Assembly: GCF_019511525.1 (NCBI RefSeq)
Contig: NZ_JAEUAT010000001.1
Coordinates: forward strand, 372,001-436,000
Origin: Rhizobium cauense
GTDB taxonomy: Bacteria; Pseudomonadota; Alphaproteobacteria; Rhizobiales; Rhizobiaceae
Direction of reading: 5' to 3'
DNA length: 64,000 nucleotides
The position numbers were made by a program, and so were the translations under genes. This document shows, piece by piece, positions 34,925-42,965 of the stretch (positions are counted from its first letter, which is position 1; every line of letters starts with the position of its first letter). Below the pieces are notes generated by a model. The model was not told the origin of the DNA and did no database searches. It saw nothing but the letters and a program-made list of their open reading frames with translations.

Positions 34925-35656
34925 TCACTGCTGGTTGCCGCAGGCAGGGTCGCCCGGCGGGCAAGGCGGCGGACCACGACGATCGTCCCCGCCGCGACGC
35001 CGATTCGCATCATCGTTGCGCTGCGGCGGTCGCTGAAAATCCCGACGATTGCCGTTGGGCTGCCCCTGAAAGTCCTGACGACCGGGGCCGCGGTCGAAAT
35101 TTGGTTGCTCCGGACGGCGGTCTGGGCCCCGGTTACCATCGGGCCTGCGATCAGGGCCGCGGTCGAAATCAGGCCGCGGCCGGCCGGGGTTAGGCCGTCC
35201 GTCGAATTCAGGGGGCCTCACGGGACGGACGACGGCAGGCGGACGATCGTAGACCGGGTTACGGCGCCAGCGATCGCGGTCGCGATAGAAGTCCCGGTTG
35301 CGATAGTAGCGATCCCAATAGTTTCCGACGCTGAAGACCACCGTCGGGATTCCGAGCGGACGATAATAGTCCGGGCCCACATAGACACGCCGGCTCTGAT
35401 AGAGCGCCTGAACATAACGACCGGCAACCCAGCCGCGACCGCCGTAGAATTCCACATCGCACCACGGCACATCAGCAAGGCAACCATGAATCTCGACGGA
35501 TTCGCCGGCGGGGATGACCGTGACGGCAGGATATTGGGTGCTGGGCCCGGCGCGCATATTGACGTTGGCGGTGGCAAATCCTTCAGCCGCCTCAGCAATC
35601 GCAGGCGCCAGCAGGAGGGCGGTCGCCGCGGCGACCTTCATTAGTATGGACTTCAC
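34925..35656 (-). CDS. secreted SH3b-domain protein with Arg/Pro/Asp-rich repeats
   Basis: The 243-residue product has a signal peptide (about 1-23, ending AEAAE), a bacterial SH3 domain (about 27-85: ATANVNMRAGPSTQYPAVTV and VEIHGCLADVPWCDVEF, ending GRGWVAGRYV), and a short aromatic segment (YYRPLGIPTVVFSVGNYWDR). A low-complexity tail of about 110 residues follows, made of RPDFDRGPDRRPDGN-type repeats and ending CPPGDPACGNQQ. Bacterial SH3 domains usually bind peptidoglycan or other ligands in the periplasm. The protein is a common rhizobial type; function is unknown. An overlapping open frame on the plus strand is explained by the repeat composition. AAGGAG precedes the ATG. Confidence 0.85.
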   Translation of the reverse strand: MKSILMKVAAATALLLAPAIAEAAEGFATANVNMRAGPSTQYPAVTVIPAGESVEIHGCLADVPWCDVEFYGGRGWVAGRYVQALYQSRRVYVGPDYYRPLGIPTVVFSVGNYWDRYYRNRDFYRDRDRWRRNPVYDRPPAVVRPVRPPEFDGRPNPGRPRPDFDRGPDRRPDGNRGPDRRPEQPNFDRGPGRQDFQGQPNGNRRDFQRPPQRNDDANRRRGGDDRRGPPPCPPGDPACGNQQ

Positions 35657-36067
35657 GTTTCGACTCCTTTGACGACGCAGATCGACCGCGCCGCCCGCGT
35701 TCCTGAAAAGGTTCTTGAGTGCAAGTCGGGCACGGATCAGGCGTTCGTCGCCTCGCGCCGATTCGGTTCAATCACCTTTTCTTTCAATGATTTGTATCCC
35801 GCCCGGATGAATGTGAGTTGAACGGTCGGAAGTCGCGAAAGGCGGAAAAATGCAAGAATGCCACTTGAAACAAGCGGTCGGCATTCCGACATAGGGATCA
35901 ACATTGCAGCCGATGGGTAGCTGTGCGCGCAAGCAACGTTGCCGCTTCCATCGTTTGATCAGGACTTTGCAGTTAACCCTTGGTTAACCTTTCCCGATCA
36001 ATCTGACTGCAACATTCGCTTCCTCCTTGACCACGGATGTACTGGCATCGAAGTGAAGCGGATGACG
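35657..36067. other. 410-bp intergenic stretch
   Basis: This stretch holds the minus-strand promoter region of the SH3 gene and the sequence before the tandem plus-strand terminators at 36068-36129. An open frame of 82 codons (from 35939) runs through the terminators and has no sensible protein character, so I do not call it. The segment 35960-36000 is AT-rich with two GTTAACC repeats and could hold a plus-strand promoter for a short transcript. Confidence 0.5.
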
Positions 36068-36129
36068 AAAGGCCGGCTCGTTCCGGCCTTTTTGTTTTTC
36101 AGGGCGCTCGCAAGGCGAGCGCCCTTTTT
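36068..36129 (+). terminator. two back-to-back plus-strand terminators
   Basis: Hairpin 1: AAAGGCCGG (36068-36076) with CCGGCCTTT (36083-36091), followed by TTGTTTTT. Hairpin 2: GGGCGCTCGC (36102-36111) with GCGAGCGCCC (36115-36124), followed by TTTTT. Both have T-runs on the plus strand, although the flanking genes lie on the minus strand. They imply a short plus-strand transcript ending here, or a barrier to antisense reading into the M20 gene. Confidence 0.75.
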
Positions 36130-36135
36130 CCGCCT

Positions 36136-37524
36136 TTACTTGGCGAGCGCTTCCAGGATGCGAATCCACGAGCGGATGCCCTTGTGATAGGACGCGAGCT
36201 CATACTTCTCGTTCGGCGAGTGAATGCGGTCGTCGCTGAGGCCGAAACCGACCAGCAGCGATTCCATCCCGAGCATCTTCTGGAAGTCGCCGACGATCGG
36301 GATCGATCCGCCCATGCCGATCACGACAGCGGGCTTCGGCCATTCGTCGGAAAGCGCATTCTTGGCCTTGGTCAGAACAGGGGAATCATACGAGAGATGG
36401 ATCGCCGGCGAGCCGCCATGCGGATGAAACTCTACGGAGCAATCCGCCGGGATTTTCGAACGGACATAGCTGCGAAAGCTTTCGCGGATGGCATCCGGAT
36501 CCTGCGTTCCGACCAGGCGGAAGGAAACCTTGGCGGAAGCCTTGGCTGCGATGACGGTCTTGAAACCTTCGCCCGTGTAGCCGCCCCAGATACCGTTGAT
36601 TTCGGCGGTCGGGCGCGCCCATGTCAGCTCGAGGACGGACCGACCCCTTTCGCCCGACGGGATCGACAGACCGACTTCACCAAGGAAAGTCTCCGCCGTC
36701 TTCCCGAGAGCTTCCCAGGATGCCTTTATGTTGGCCGGGGTTTCCTCGACGCCGTCATAGAAGCCTTCCAGCGTGATGCGCCCGGTCTCATCGTGCAGCC
36801 CGGCAAGCGCTGATGTCAGGATGTGGATGGGGTTGGCGGCAGCGCCTCCAAACAGACCGGAATGCAGATCGCGGTCTGCCGCCGTTACGACAACCTCTTC
36901 GCCGACGAGACCCCGAAGTGCCGCGGCGATCGCCGGTGTGTCGCGGTCCCACATGCCCGTATCGCAAACGAGCGCATAGTCAGCCTTCAGTTCCGCTGCA
37001 TTGGCCTCAAGGAACGGCTTCAGTGACGGCGAGCCCGATTCCTCTTCACCTTCGAAGAGGATGGTGATGCGGCAGGGCAAGGAGCCGTTGATTTCCTTGT
37101 AGGCGCGGCAGGCTTCGACGAAGGTCATCAATTGGCCCTTGTCGTCAGCGGTACCGCGACCGGTCAGGATCTTCCGGCCATTGCCGACATCCTTGATCGA
37201 CGGCTCGAAGGGGTCGTTTTCCCAAAGTTCGATCGGATCGACCGGCTGCACGTCGTAATGGCCATAAAACAGCACATGCGGCGCGTCAGCGCTGGCAGCG
37301 GCATGATGCGCGACAACCATGGGATGACCGGGCGTATCACGGACGGACGCATCGAAGCCCAGCGTCTTGAGGTAGGAAACCAGCCATTCGGCCGCCTTGC
37401 GGCACTCGGCCTTGAAGGCCGGGTCGGTGGAAATGGACTTGATCCTCAAGAGCTCGAACAGCTTGTCGAGGCTTGATGGCAAATTCTGATCCGCGCGCGA
37501 AAGCACCGGCGTAGCGTCAGTCAT
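36136..37524 (-). CDS. M20 family dipeptidase/metallopeptidase
   Basis: ATG 37524 follows AAGGAG at good spacing. The 462-residue protein is an M20 (carnosinase/ArgE/CPG2 group) peptidase. Metal ligands are visible in VLFYGHYDVQPVDP (His, with the catalytic Asp two residues on), GRGTADDKGQLM (bridging Asp), EGEEESGSPS (catalytic Glu and ligand Glu), CDTGMWD and near the C-terminus in DDRIHSPNEKYEL (His). The lid/dimerisation domain occupies about residues 205-355. It hydrolyses dipeptides or related amides using two zinc ions in the cytoplasm; the substrate is unknown. The gene stands alone, divergent from the GGDEF-EAL gene, and ends 7 bp from plus-strand terminators. Confidence 0.93.
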   Translation of the reverse strand: MTDATPVLSRADQNLPSSLDKLFELLRIKSISTDPAFKAECRKAAEWLVSYLKTLGFDASVRDTPGHPMVVAHHAAASADAPHVLFYGHYDVQPVDPIELWENDPFEPSIKDVGNGRKILTGRGTADDKGQLMTFVEACRAYKEINGSLPCRITILFEGEEESGSPSLKPFLEANAAELKADYALVCDTGMWDRDTPAIAAALRGLVGEEVVVTAADRDLHSGLFGGAAANPIHILTSALAGLHDETGRITLEGFYDGVEETPANIKASWEALGKTAETFLGEVGLSIPSGERGRSVLELTWARPTAEINGIWGGYTGEGFKTVIAAKASAKVSFRLVGTQDPDAIRESFRSYVRSKIPADCSVEFHPHGGSPAIHLSYDSPVLTKAKNALSDEWPKPAVVIGMGGSIPIVGDFQKMLGMESLLVGFGLSDDRIHSPNEKYELASYHKGIRSWIRILEALAK

Positions 37525-37727
37525 TTTCGACTCCTTTCGAAATTCGGCGGGACGATAGACCAAACACCGATCGCTTACGAGGCGAAAAAGATCAGGCAAA
37601 ACGCATTGGTTGAAAAAGAACCTAGCCACCCTCACCTACGGACGAAAGCAGGAAATCGCGGGTACAATTTACAGTTATTTAGTGGCGCCTAAATAGTATT
37701 TCTGCCATCTGTTGTTCGAGGTGAGAA

Positions 37728-40115
37728 ATGTTCTCTGTAGTCACCTGCATTCGCGACAACCATGACTGGCGCCTGATCGTTGCCGCCGTCATCGTCTGCC
37801 TGATCGGCAACCTTGCTTCCATGCTTCTTCTCTTTCGTGCGCAAGAATGCGATCCCGGGCAGCAGCGAAACTGGATCATGGCCTCCGCATTCGCCTGCGG
37901 CGTCGGCATCTGGGCCACGCACTTCATCTCCATGCTGGCCTATGACGGCGGCTTTGCGATCACTTACGGCCTGGGCCTGACGTCACTCTCCGTCGTTCTG
38001 GCAATATGTGCCTCCTGGCTGGCCATCCTCGTCGCCTCCGAGGGAACGAGCGAGTATTCGTTCGCGGCCGGCGGCATCCTGATGGCGTTTGGAATCGGTG
38101 CGATGCATCTGACCGGCATGCAGGCAATCGAAGGGCAGGTCGACGTGCTCCACGACCTCCCGGCAACGCTCGTTGCCCTGTTCATCGGCGCAGTGCTGGC
38201 AAGCATGGCCTTCCTCTCGTTCAAGACACTCAAGGGAGCGAGGAGATTGCTGGTCTCAGCGACCGCCATGGTCATTGCCATTGCCGCAATGCATTTCATT
38301 TCCATGAGCAGCATAAGCCTCGTGCCACACCCCGAGCGAATCCTCACCGCAACGGTTCTGGAGCCCAAGACACTTGCTGCCATCGTCATGGCCGTATCGA
38401 CCGGCTTGATTCTGGTCGCGCTCGGCGCGGTGTTCCTCGAAAGCCATCTGACCGACCTGCGTGGCCTCGCGAACGCCTCGATGGAAGGGCTGCTCATCCT
38501 GCGCGAAGGAAAGATCGTCGACGCCAACGAACGCTTTCAAGACATGTCTGGCTGGAAACTGACCGACCTGATCGGGTCAGATCCGGCCGCCGTCCTGATC
38601 AGCATGGATGACGGGGTGGTGGTCTCGCATCTTGAGACAATGCTCACCACCAGGGATGAGAACGAACTCCCGGTCGAAATCATGGCCCGGCGGATGATCT
38701 ACCGCGGACGCCATTGCGAAGTCCTCGTGGTTCGTGATTTGACCGAACGCAAGCGCGCCGAAAGGATGATCGAGCATCTGGCGCAGCATGACGTGCTGAC
38801 GGGACTGCCGAACCGCTCGCTCTTCGACACGCGTATCCGTCATGCCCTTCAACTGGCGCAGCGCAAGCGTGGGCAACTTGCCGTCTTCTGCCTGGATCTC
38901 GATCGCTTCAAGGCCGTCAATGACATCTTCGGCCACGCGGAAGGCGACCGGATCCTCTGCAAGGTGTCGGCAATCCTGCAACGGGTAGCAGATGAGGGCG
39001 ATACCGTTGCCCGCCTTGGCGGCGACGAGTTCGCGATCATCCAGGCAGGCAAGCAGCAACCCGATGCCGCCCGCAAACTTGCGGACCTGATCCTTGATGG
39101 CCTGGCGGCCGAAATGGATATTGCCCGCGATCCAACTGCCGTCGGCGTCAGCGTCGGCATCGCCATCTATCCCCAGGACGGGCAGACTGCGGAGGAACTG
39201 AGCGACAATGCCGATACCGCGCTCTACCGCGCCAAGCATGCCGGTCGCGGGAAGGCCTGCTTCTTCGACGCGGAAATGGACGAGGCCGTCCGCGCCCGTC
39301 GCCAGATCGAGACAGAGCTTCGCCATGCGATCACGCGCAACCAGATCTCGGTGAACTACCAGCCTATTCTCGACAGCAGGACGGGCTCGATCACGGGTTA
39401 CGAAGCGCTGATGCGCTGGAATCGCCCGGGACACGGCATGAGCGATCCGGAAGTCTTCATAGGCATTGCCGAGGAGAGCGGTGTGATCGTGCAGCTGGGC
39501 GAATGGGTGCTGCGCCAGGCCTGCACCGAAGCGGCGCGCTGGCCACAGCCTCTGTCCATCGCCGTCAATGTCTCGCCGGTGCAATTCATGCTTCCGAACC
39601 TTTGCGAACGTATTGCCGCAATCCTCGAACATACCGGTCTGGCGCCTCAAAGGCTGGAACTGGAAATTACCGAAGCCGCCTTCGTGCGCGACCGGAAAAA
39701 CGTCATAGCAACGCTGATGCGGCTGCACGGCCTTGGCGTTCGCATCGTCATGGACGACTTCGGAACAGGCTTCTCGTCGCTTTCGAACCTGCGCGCCCTG
39801 CCCTTCGACAAGATCAAGGTGGACCGCAGCTTCACCGGCATTCTCGAGCACGACGCCGCCGCCCGTTCCATCGTAAGGGCCATCATCGGACTTGGTCACA
39901 GCCTTGGAATCCAGGTGGTGACGGAAGGTGTCGAAACGGAGCTCCAGCGCCAGATCGTCATCGAGGAAGGCTGCGAGCAGCTCCAGGGCCTGCTTCTCGG
40001 CAAGCCCGACATCGAACCCAGCGTCAAGCTGGCGGCGCGCGAGAACTTTCTCGCAGCACATGGGGACGAGTTGGAGCGAGGACGAACGGCAGCGGCCATA
40101 TCCGCGGCTGAATAG
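37728..40115 (+). CDS. MHYT-PAS-GGDEF-EAL protein, c-di-GMP synthase/phosphodiesterase
   Basis: The 795-residue protein has an N-terminal MHYT membrane sensor (about residues 12-240, seven helices; motifs ATHFISML, GAMHLTGM and AAMHFISM bind copper or another metal in the family model). A PAS domain (about 245-345) and a GGDEF domain (about 350-520) follow, with intact active site RLGGDEFAI. The EAL domain (about 535-785) has YEALMRW and MDDFGTGFSS, so the catalytic metal ligands are present. The inhibitory site before GGDEF reads DEGD instead of RxxD, so product inhibition is probably lost. It likely turns a redox, gas or metal signal into c-di-GMP change. It stands alone on the plus strand. 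Confidence 0.95.
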   Translation: MFSVVTCIRDNHDWRLIVAAVIVCLIGNLASMLLLFRAQECDPGQQRNWIMASAFACGVGIWATHFISMLAYDGGFAITYGLGLTSLSVVLAICASWLAILVASEGTSEYSFAAGGILMAFGIGAMHLTGMQAIEGQVDVLHDLPATLVALFIGAVLASMAFLSFKTLKGARRLLVSATAMVIAIAAMHFISMSSISLVPHPERILTATVLEPKTLAAIVMAVSTGLILVALGAVFLESHLTDLRGLANASMEGLLILREGKIVDANERFQDMSGWKLTDLIGSDPAAVLISMDDGVVVSHLETMLTTRDENELPVEIMARRMIYRGRHCEVLVVRDLTERKRAERMIEHLAQHDVLTGLPNRSLFDTRIRHALQLAQRKRGQLAVFCLDLDRFKAVNDIFGHAEGDRILCKVSAILQRVADEGDTVARLGGDEFAIIQAGKQQPDAARKLADLILDGLAAEMDIARDPTAVGVSVGIAIYPQDGQTAEELSDNADTALYRAKHAGRGKACFFDAEMDEAVRARRQIETELRHAITRNQISVNYQPILDSRTGSITGYEALMRWNRPGHGMSDPEVFIGIAEESGVIVQLGEWVLRQACTEAARWPQPLSIAVNVSPVQFMLPNLCERIAAILEHTGLAPQRLELEITEAAFVRDRKNVIATLMRLHGLGVRIVMDDFGTGFSSLSNLRALPFDKIKVDRSFTGILEHDAAARSIVRAIIGLGHSLGIQVVTEGVETELQRQIVIEEGCEQLQGLLLGKPDIEPSVKLAARENFLAAHGDELERGRTAAAISAAE

Positions 40116-40271
40116 CGGACGGCATAGGCTGAAGGGCACAGAACCCCGCTGTGACCCGATGTCCCGCCGGTCTGCCTCCGCATCACTGCCGTTGCTCGAT
40201 CGCAAAACATTCACCTCTTCTAATGTGCTACATTGCGCCATCACGTGCTTCTCTTGCCGGAGGGATCGAGA

Positions 40272-42035
40272 ATGCAGCGCAAGCTGGCCACGATCATGGT
40301 CGGGGATTTTGTCGGCTCGACGCCGGCGATGGAAACGGACGAGGAAGAAGCGATTACCAGGATCGACGCAGCGCTCGAGACTGTTCGCAAGGTTGTTCAG
40401 CGCCATGACGGTCGTGTCTTCGGCACGGCAGGTGACGCCCTGCTCGCCGAGTTCAGCAGTCCCGTCAATGCGCTCAGGTCGGCCATCGAAGCGCGCGCAG
40501 AGATTGCTGCCCTTCCCGGATCGAGCGGCGGCGACATGCGGTTCGGCCTCCATGTCGCGGACGTTGTCGTCGTGGGCTCGGACCTGCGCGGCGACGGCGT
40601 GAACATCGCCGCGCGCATCGAGGCTTCCGCACCACCCGGTGCGATCGAGGTTTCGGGGCTGCTTTACGACCAGGTGCGGCGCGTCTCGCCGTGCGGATTC
40701 CAAGACGTCGGCGAACGGCGACTGAAGGGAATAGTCGAGCCGATCCGGATCTACCGGGTGACCGAACTTATCGACCGCCACGTTTTCCAGTTCGCTCCAA
40801 CGCGCTCCACGCCGAGCGCTGCCCAAGCTCCTCGTACTAACTCGATCGCTGTGGCGCAGTTCGATGTGGCGCCAGGAGCTGTCGCGGACCAATCCTTCCT
40901 GGCGGAAGGCATCACCGACGACCTGACGCTCGAACTCAGCCGCCTGAAGGGGGTGTTTGTCAGTTCCCGCTCGGCGGCAACCGCCTTGACGACCAAGGAC
41001 CCGGTCGAGATCGGCCGGCTCTTGGGCGTTGGCTACGTCATCAGCGGCTCGATCCGGCAAGCGGGAGATGACCTTCGGATCAATATCGCGCTTATGGAGA
41101 CCTGCGAGGGTCTCGTTATCTGGTCCGATCGCATCAAGCGTCCGTTTCATGAGCTGCTTGATGTCATGGATGAAATCATAGCGCGTGTTGCGGCGACCGT
41201 GTCCGGACGGATCGAACAGTCTGAGCTTGCGGCGGCACGGCTGAAACGGCCGGAGAACATGTCGGCCTACGAGTATTATCTGCGCGGACTGGACCATCAC
41301 CGCCTGGTCGGCGTGTCGGATACTCACATACACGAAGCCATGGCCTGGTTCGAACGATCAATGACTGCCGACCCCGGTTTCGGGCGTCCCTTCGCCATGC
41401 ATGTCTGCTCGTGGAGCAATCTGCCAAGCTTCGACCTTCAGAGGGCGGAGCAGCAGGTTGCACATGCGCTCGCGCTCGACCCGACCGATCCGGCAGCGCA
41501 TCGCATCATGGGTGCGATCAAGATGAAGTCTGGCGACTTCGTCTCGGCGCGCTACCACCATAGTCGCGCCCAGGAACTTGCGCCGAACGACGCCTATATT
41601 CTCGGCCGCAGCGCTGCGTTCTATGTCTACGCTGGTGAGCCCGAGCGCGCCCTCGAAATGCTTGATCGTGCCGAGGCGCTCGATCCGTTCCTGCCGGTCT
41701 GGATCACCGAAGAGCGGGTGGCGGCCCTCTATGCGCTGGACCGTTTCGATGACATGATGCGTGTGGCCCTGACCCTGCCCTTCCAGACCAGACGCACGTC
41801 GCTCTATCAGATTGCCGCAAGCATGGCCTGTGGCAACGCTGAAAGGGCTGAACTGCTTGTTCGGCAAGTGCTTTCCCTCGATCCCGGCCTGTCGGCGGTC
41901 TACATCCGGATGCAGGAAACCTATGCGGACGAATCCGTCACCGAAACGCTGATCGCGCGCAATTGCGATGCCGGCTTGCCGTTGACACCGCGAAAACCTT
42001 CCGCCCGGAAAACACCACTCTCCGTGAGGCGATGA
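40272..42035 (+). CDS. class III cyclase-domain protein with TolB-like and TPR regions
   Basis: ATG 40272 follows GGAGGG; the frame is open further upstream without homology. The 587-residue protein has a cyclase domain (about 1-165), with first metal Asp in IMVGDFVGST, second in GTAGDALLAEF and Asn/Arg in DGVNIAARIE. A TolB/FlgO-like region follows (about 190-320, SIAVAQFDVAPGA and GYVISGSIRQAG), then TPR repeats (about 330-560). Unlike the 26000 protein, the base-selecting Lys before TGD is missing (FGTAGD), so substrate preference or activity may differ. It is soluble and of common rhizobial type. It lies 156 bp after the c-di-GMP gene and probably has its own promoter. Confidence 0.9.
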   Translation: MQRKLATIMVGDFVGSTPAMETDEEEAITRIDAALETVRKVVQRHDGRVFGTAGDALLAEFSSPVNALRSAIEARAEIAALPGSSGGDMRFGLHVADVVVVGSDLRGDGVNIAARIEASAPPGAIEVSGLLYDQVRRVSPCGFQDVGERRLKGIVEPIRIYRVTELIDRHVFQFAPTRSTPSAAQAPRTNSIAVAQFDVAPGAVADQSFLAEGITDDLTLELSRLKGVFVSSRSAATALTTKDPVEIGRLLGVGYVISGSIRQAGDDLRINIALMETCEGLVIWSDRIKRPFHELLDVMDEIIARVAATVSGRIEQSELAAARLKRPENMSAYEYYLRGLDHHRLVGVSDTHIHEAMAWFERSMTADPGFGRPFAMHVCSWSNLPSFDLQRAEQQVAHALALDPTDPAAHRIMGAIKMKSGDFVSARYHHSRAQELAPNDAYILGRSAAFYVYAGEPERALEMLDRAEALDPFLPVWITEERVAALYALDRFDDMMRVALTLPFQTRRTSLYQIAASMACGNAERAELLVRQVLSLDPGLSAVYIRMQETYADESVTETLIARNCDAGLPLTPRKPSARKTPLSVRR

Positions 42036-42125
42036 TCGGCCAGCCGACGGCATGAAATCTTCCTCAGAGCCAAGCCCGTGGTTAGAGCGCGTCTGTGGTT
42101 AGTGTTAGTGCTGGAATAGCCAGGT

Positions 42126-42557
42126 TCAGAGCTTCTTGGCGTTGTCGAGAAGGCGGCGGATGTATTCGAGGGTCAGCTCGCGCTCGAAGCTCTTGAAGCC
42201 TTGAAACAGCGCAAGATCGGCCTCGCGCGCCGCCTCGATGGCATCGTCTTCCATGCCCTTGGCCTTGTCGGTGAGGAAAATCAGCTGCGCGCGCTTGTCG
42301 GAAGGATGCGGGCGGCGGTCGATCAGCCCGTCGCGCGCCATGCGTGCAAGCGTGTTCGCCATGGTTGCCTGCTCGATGTCGACGCGAGCGAGCAGCTGCT
42401 TCTGCGTCAACCCGTCCTCCGCCCACAGTTCGAGAAGCACCGGGAACTGTCCTGGCGAAAAGCCGAGCCTCGCCGCCCGCTGCTGCAGCGAACGGGCAAA
42501 GCCCTTGGCCAACTGGCTGGCAAGGTAGGCTCCCGAGTCCATACGATCAATTCCCAT
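42126..42557 (-). CDS. MarR family transcriptional regulator
   Basis: The 143-residue protein has the MarR winged helix-turn-helix: LGFSPGQFPVLLELWAEDGL, QKQLLARVDIEQATMANTL, ARMARDGLIDRRPHPSDKRA (the wing with DxR) and LFLT-like LIFLTDKAKG, followed by the C-terminal dimerisation helix. MarR proteins repress target genes until a phenolic or oxidising ligand binds. No divergent enzyme gene is adjacent: polA lies 409 bp away on the other strand, with the sRNA candidate between them, and the cyclase gene converges with it. Targets are therefore unknown. Confidence 0.92.
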   Translation of the reverse strand: MGIDRMDSGAYLASQLAKGFARSLQQRAARLGFSPGQFPVLLELWAEDGLTQKQLLARVDIEQATMANTLARMARDGLIDRRPHPSDKRAQLIFLTDKAKGMEDDAIEAAREADLALFQGFKSFERELTLEYIRRLLDNAKKL

Positions 42558-42657
42558 ATCTTCAGTTAGTCGGAAAGAACTCAGCGAAACAATGCAACAA
42601 ATCGCATGCGATGCATCACAAGTGCTTCATCGCAGGTCGTTCTTCGGGAGATAGAGC

Positions 42658-42810
42658 AGAAAAACAAAGCCGCCATAGCCTGGAGGTCCGGCTATGGCGG
42701 CTCTAAAATGGGGACAAAGGCCCGGAGAGGGGATAAGGCCTTTGTCCAAGTCCGAAGCGGCGGGGGACAAGCCAGCTGTCAGACCCTCGACGCGACCAAA
42801 CACGATCAAA
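42658..42810 (-). ncRNA. small RNA candidate, alpha-r7 (Smr7C)-like by position and structure
   Basis: On the minus strand two hairpins stand out. The first has stem GGACAAAGGCC/GGCCTTTGTCC (42747-42737 with 42722-42712) and a pyrimidine-rich loop containing CCCCTCTCC. The second, 13 bp long (GGCTATGGCGGCT at 42690-42702 on the plus strand pairing with 42668-42680), is followed by TTTGTTTTT and is a strong terminator. No gene precedes it. As I recall, the rhizobial alpha-r7 sRNA family is encoded next to polA, which fits. The 3' end is near 42658; the 5' end is a guess. Confidence 0.65.
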
Positions 42811-42965
42811 CGCCGGTAGTAATCATTTGTGATTGGGAATGTGGCTTTTCAAGGGAGAGTCAGGGTTTGACTATTACAAATTAGTAACAGTTTGGTGAGG
42901 CGGAATCTTTTCTCTCCGGGAAGTTTATATGGACCTTCCAAGGTCGCCGCGCTATCCATGACGCC

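Noticed and set aside
35105..35644. A 179-codon plus-strand frame within the SH3-domain gene
   Set aside because: It arises from the Arg/Pro/Asp repeat composition; the minus strand has a signal peptide and an SH3 domain.
35939..36187. An 82-codon plus-strand frame before and across the tandem terminators
   Set aside because: It would run through both terminator hairpins and shows no protein character or ribosome site; the region is better read as a non-coding transcript end.
38577..41333. A 918-codon minus-strand open frame opposite the GGDEF-EAL and cyclase genes
   Set aside because: It has no recognisable domain, is rich in Arg, Asp and His as expected for the antisense frame of GC-rich genes, and the plus-strand products have clear families.
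42606..42884. A 92-codon plus-strand frame in the polA upstream region
   Set aside because: It overlaps the two hairpins of the minus-strand sRNA candidate and has no homology-like features.
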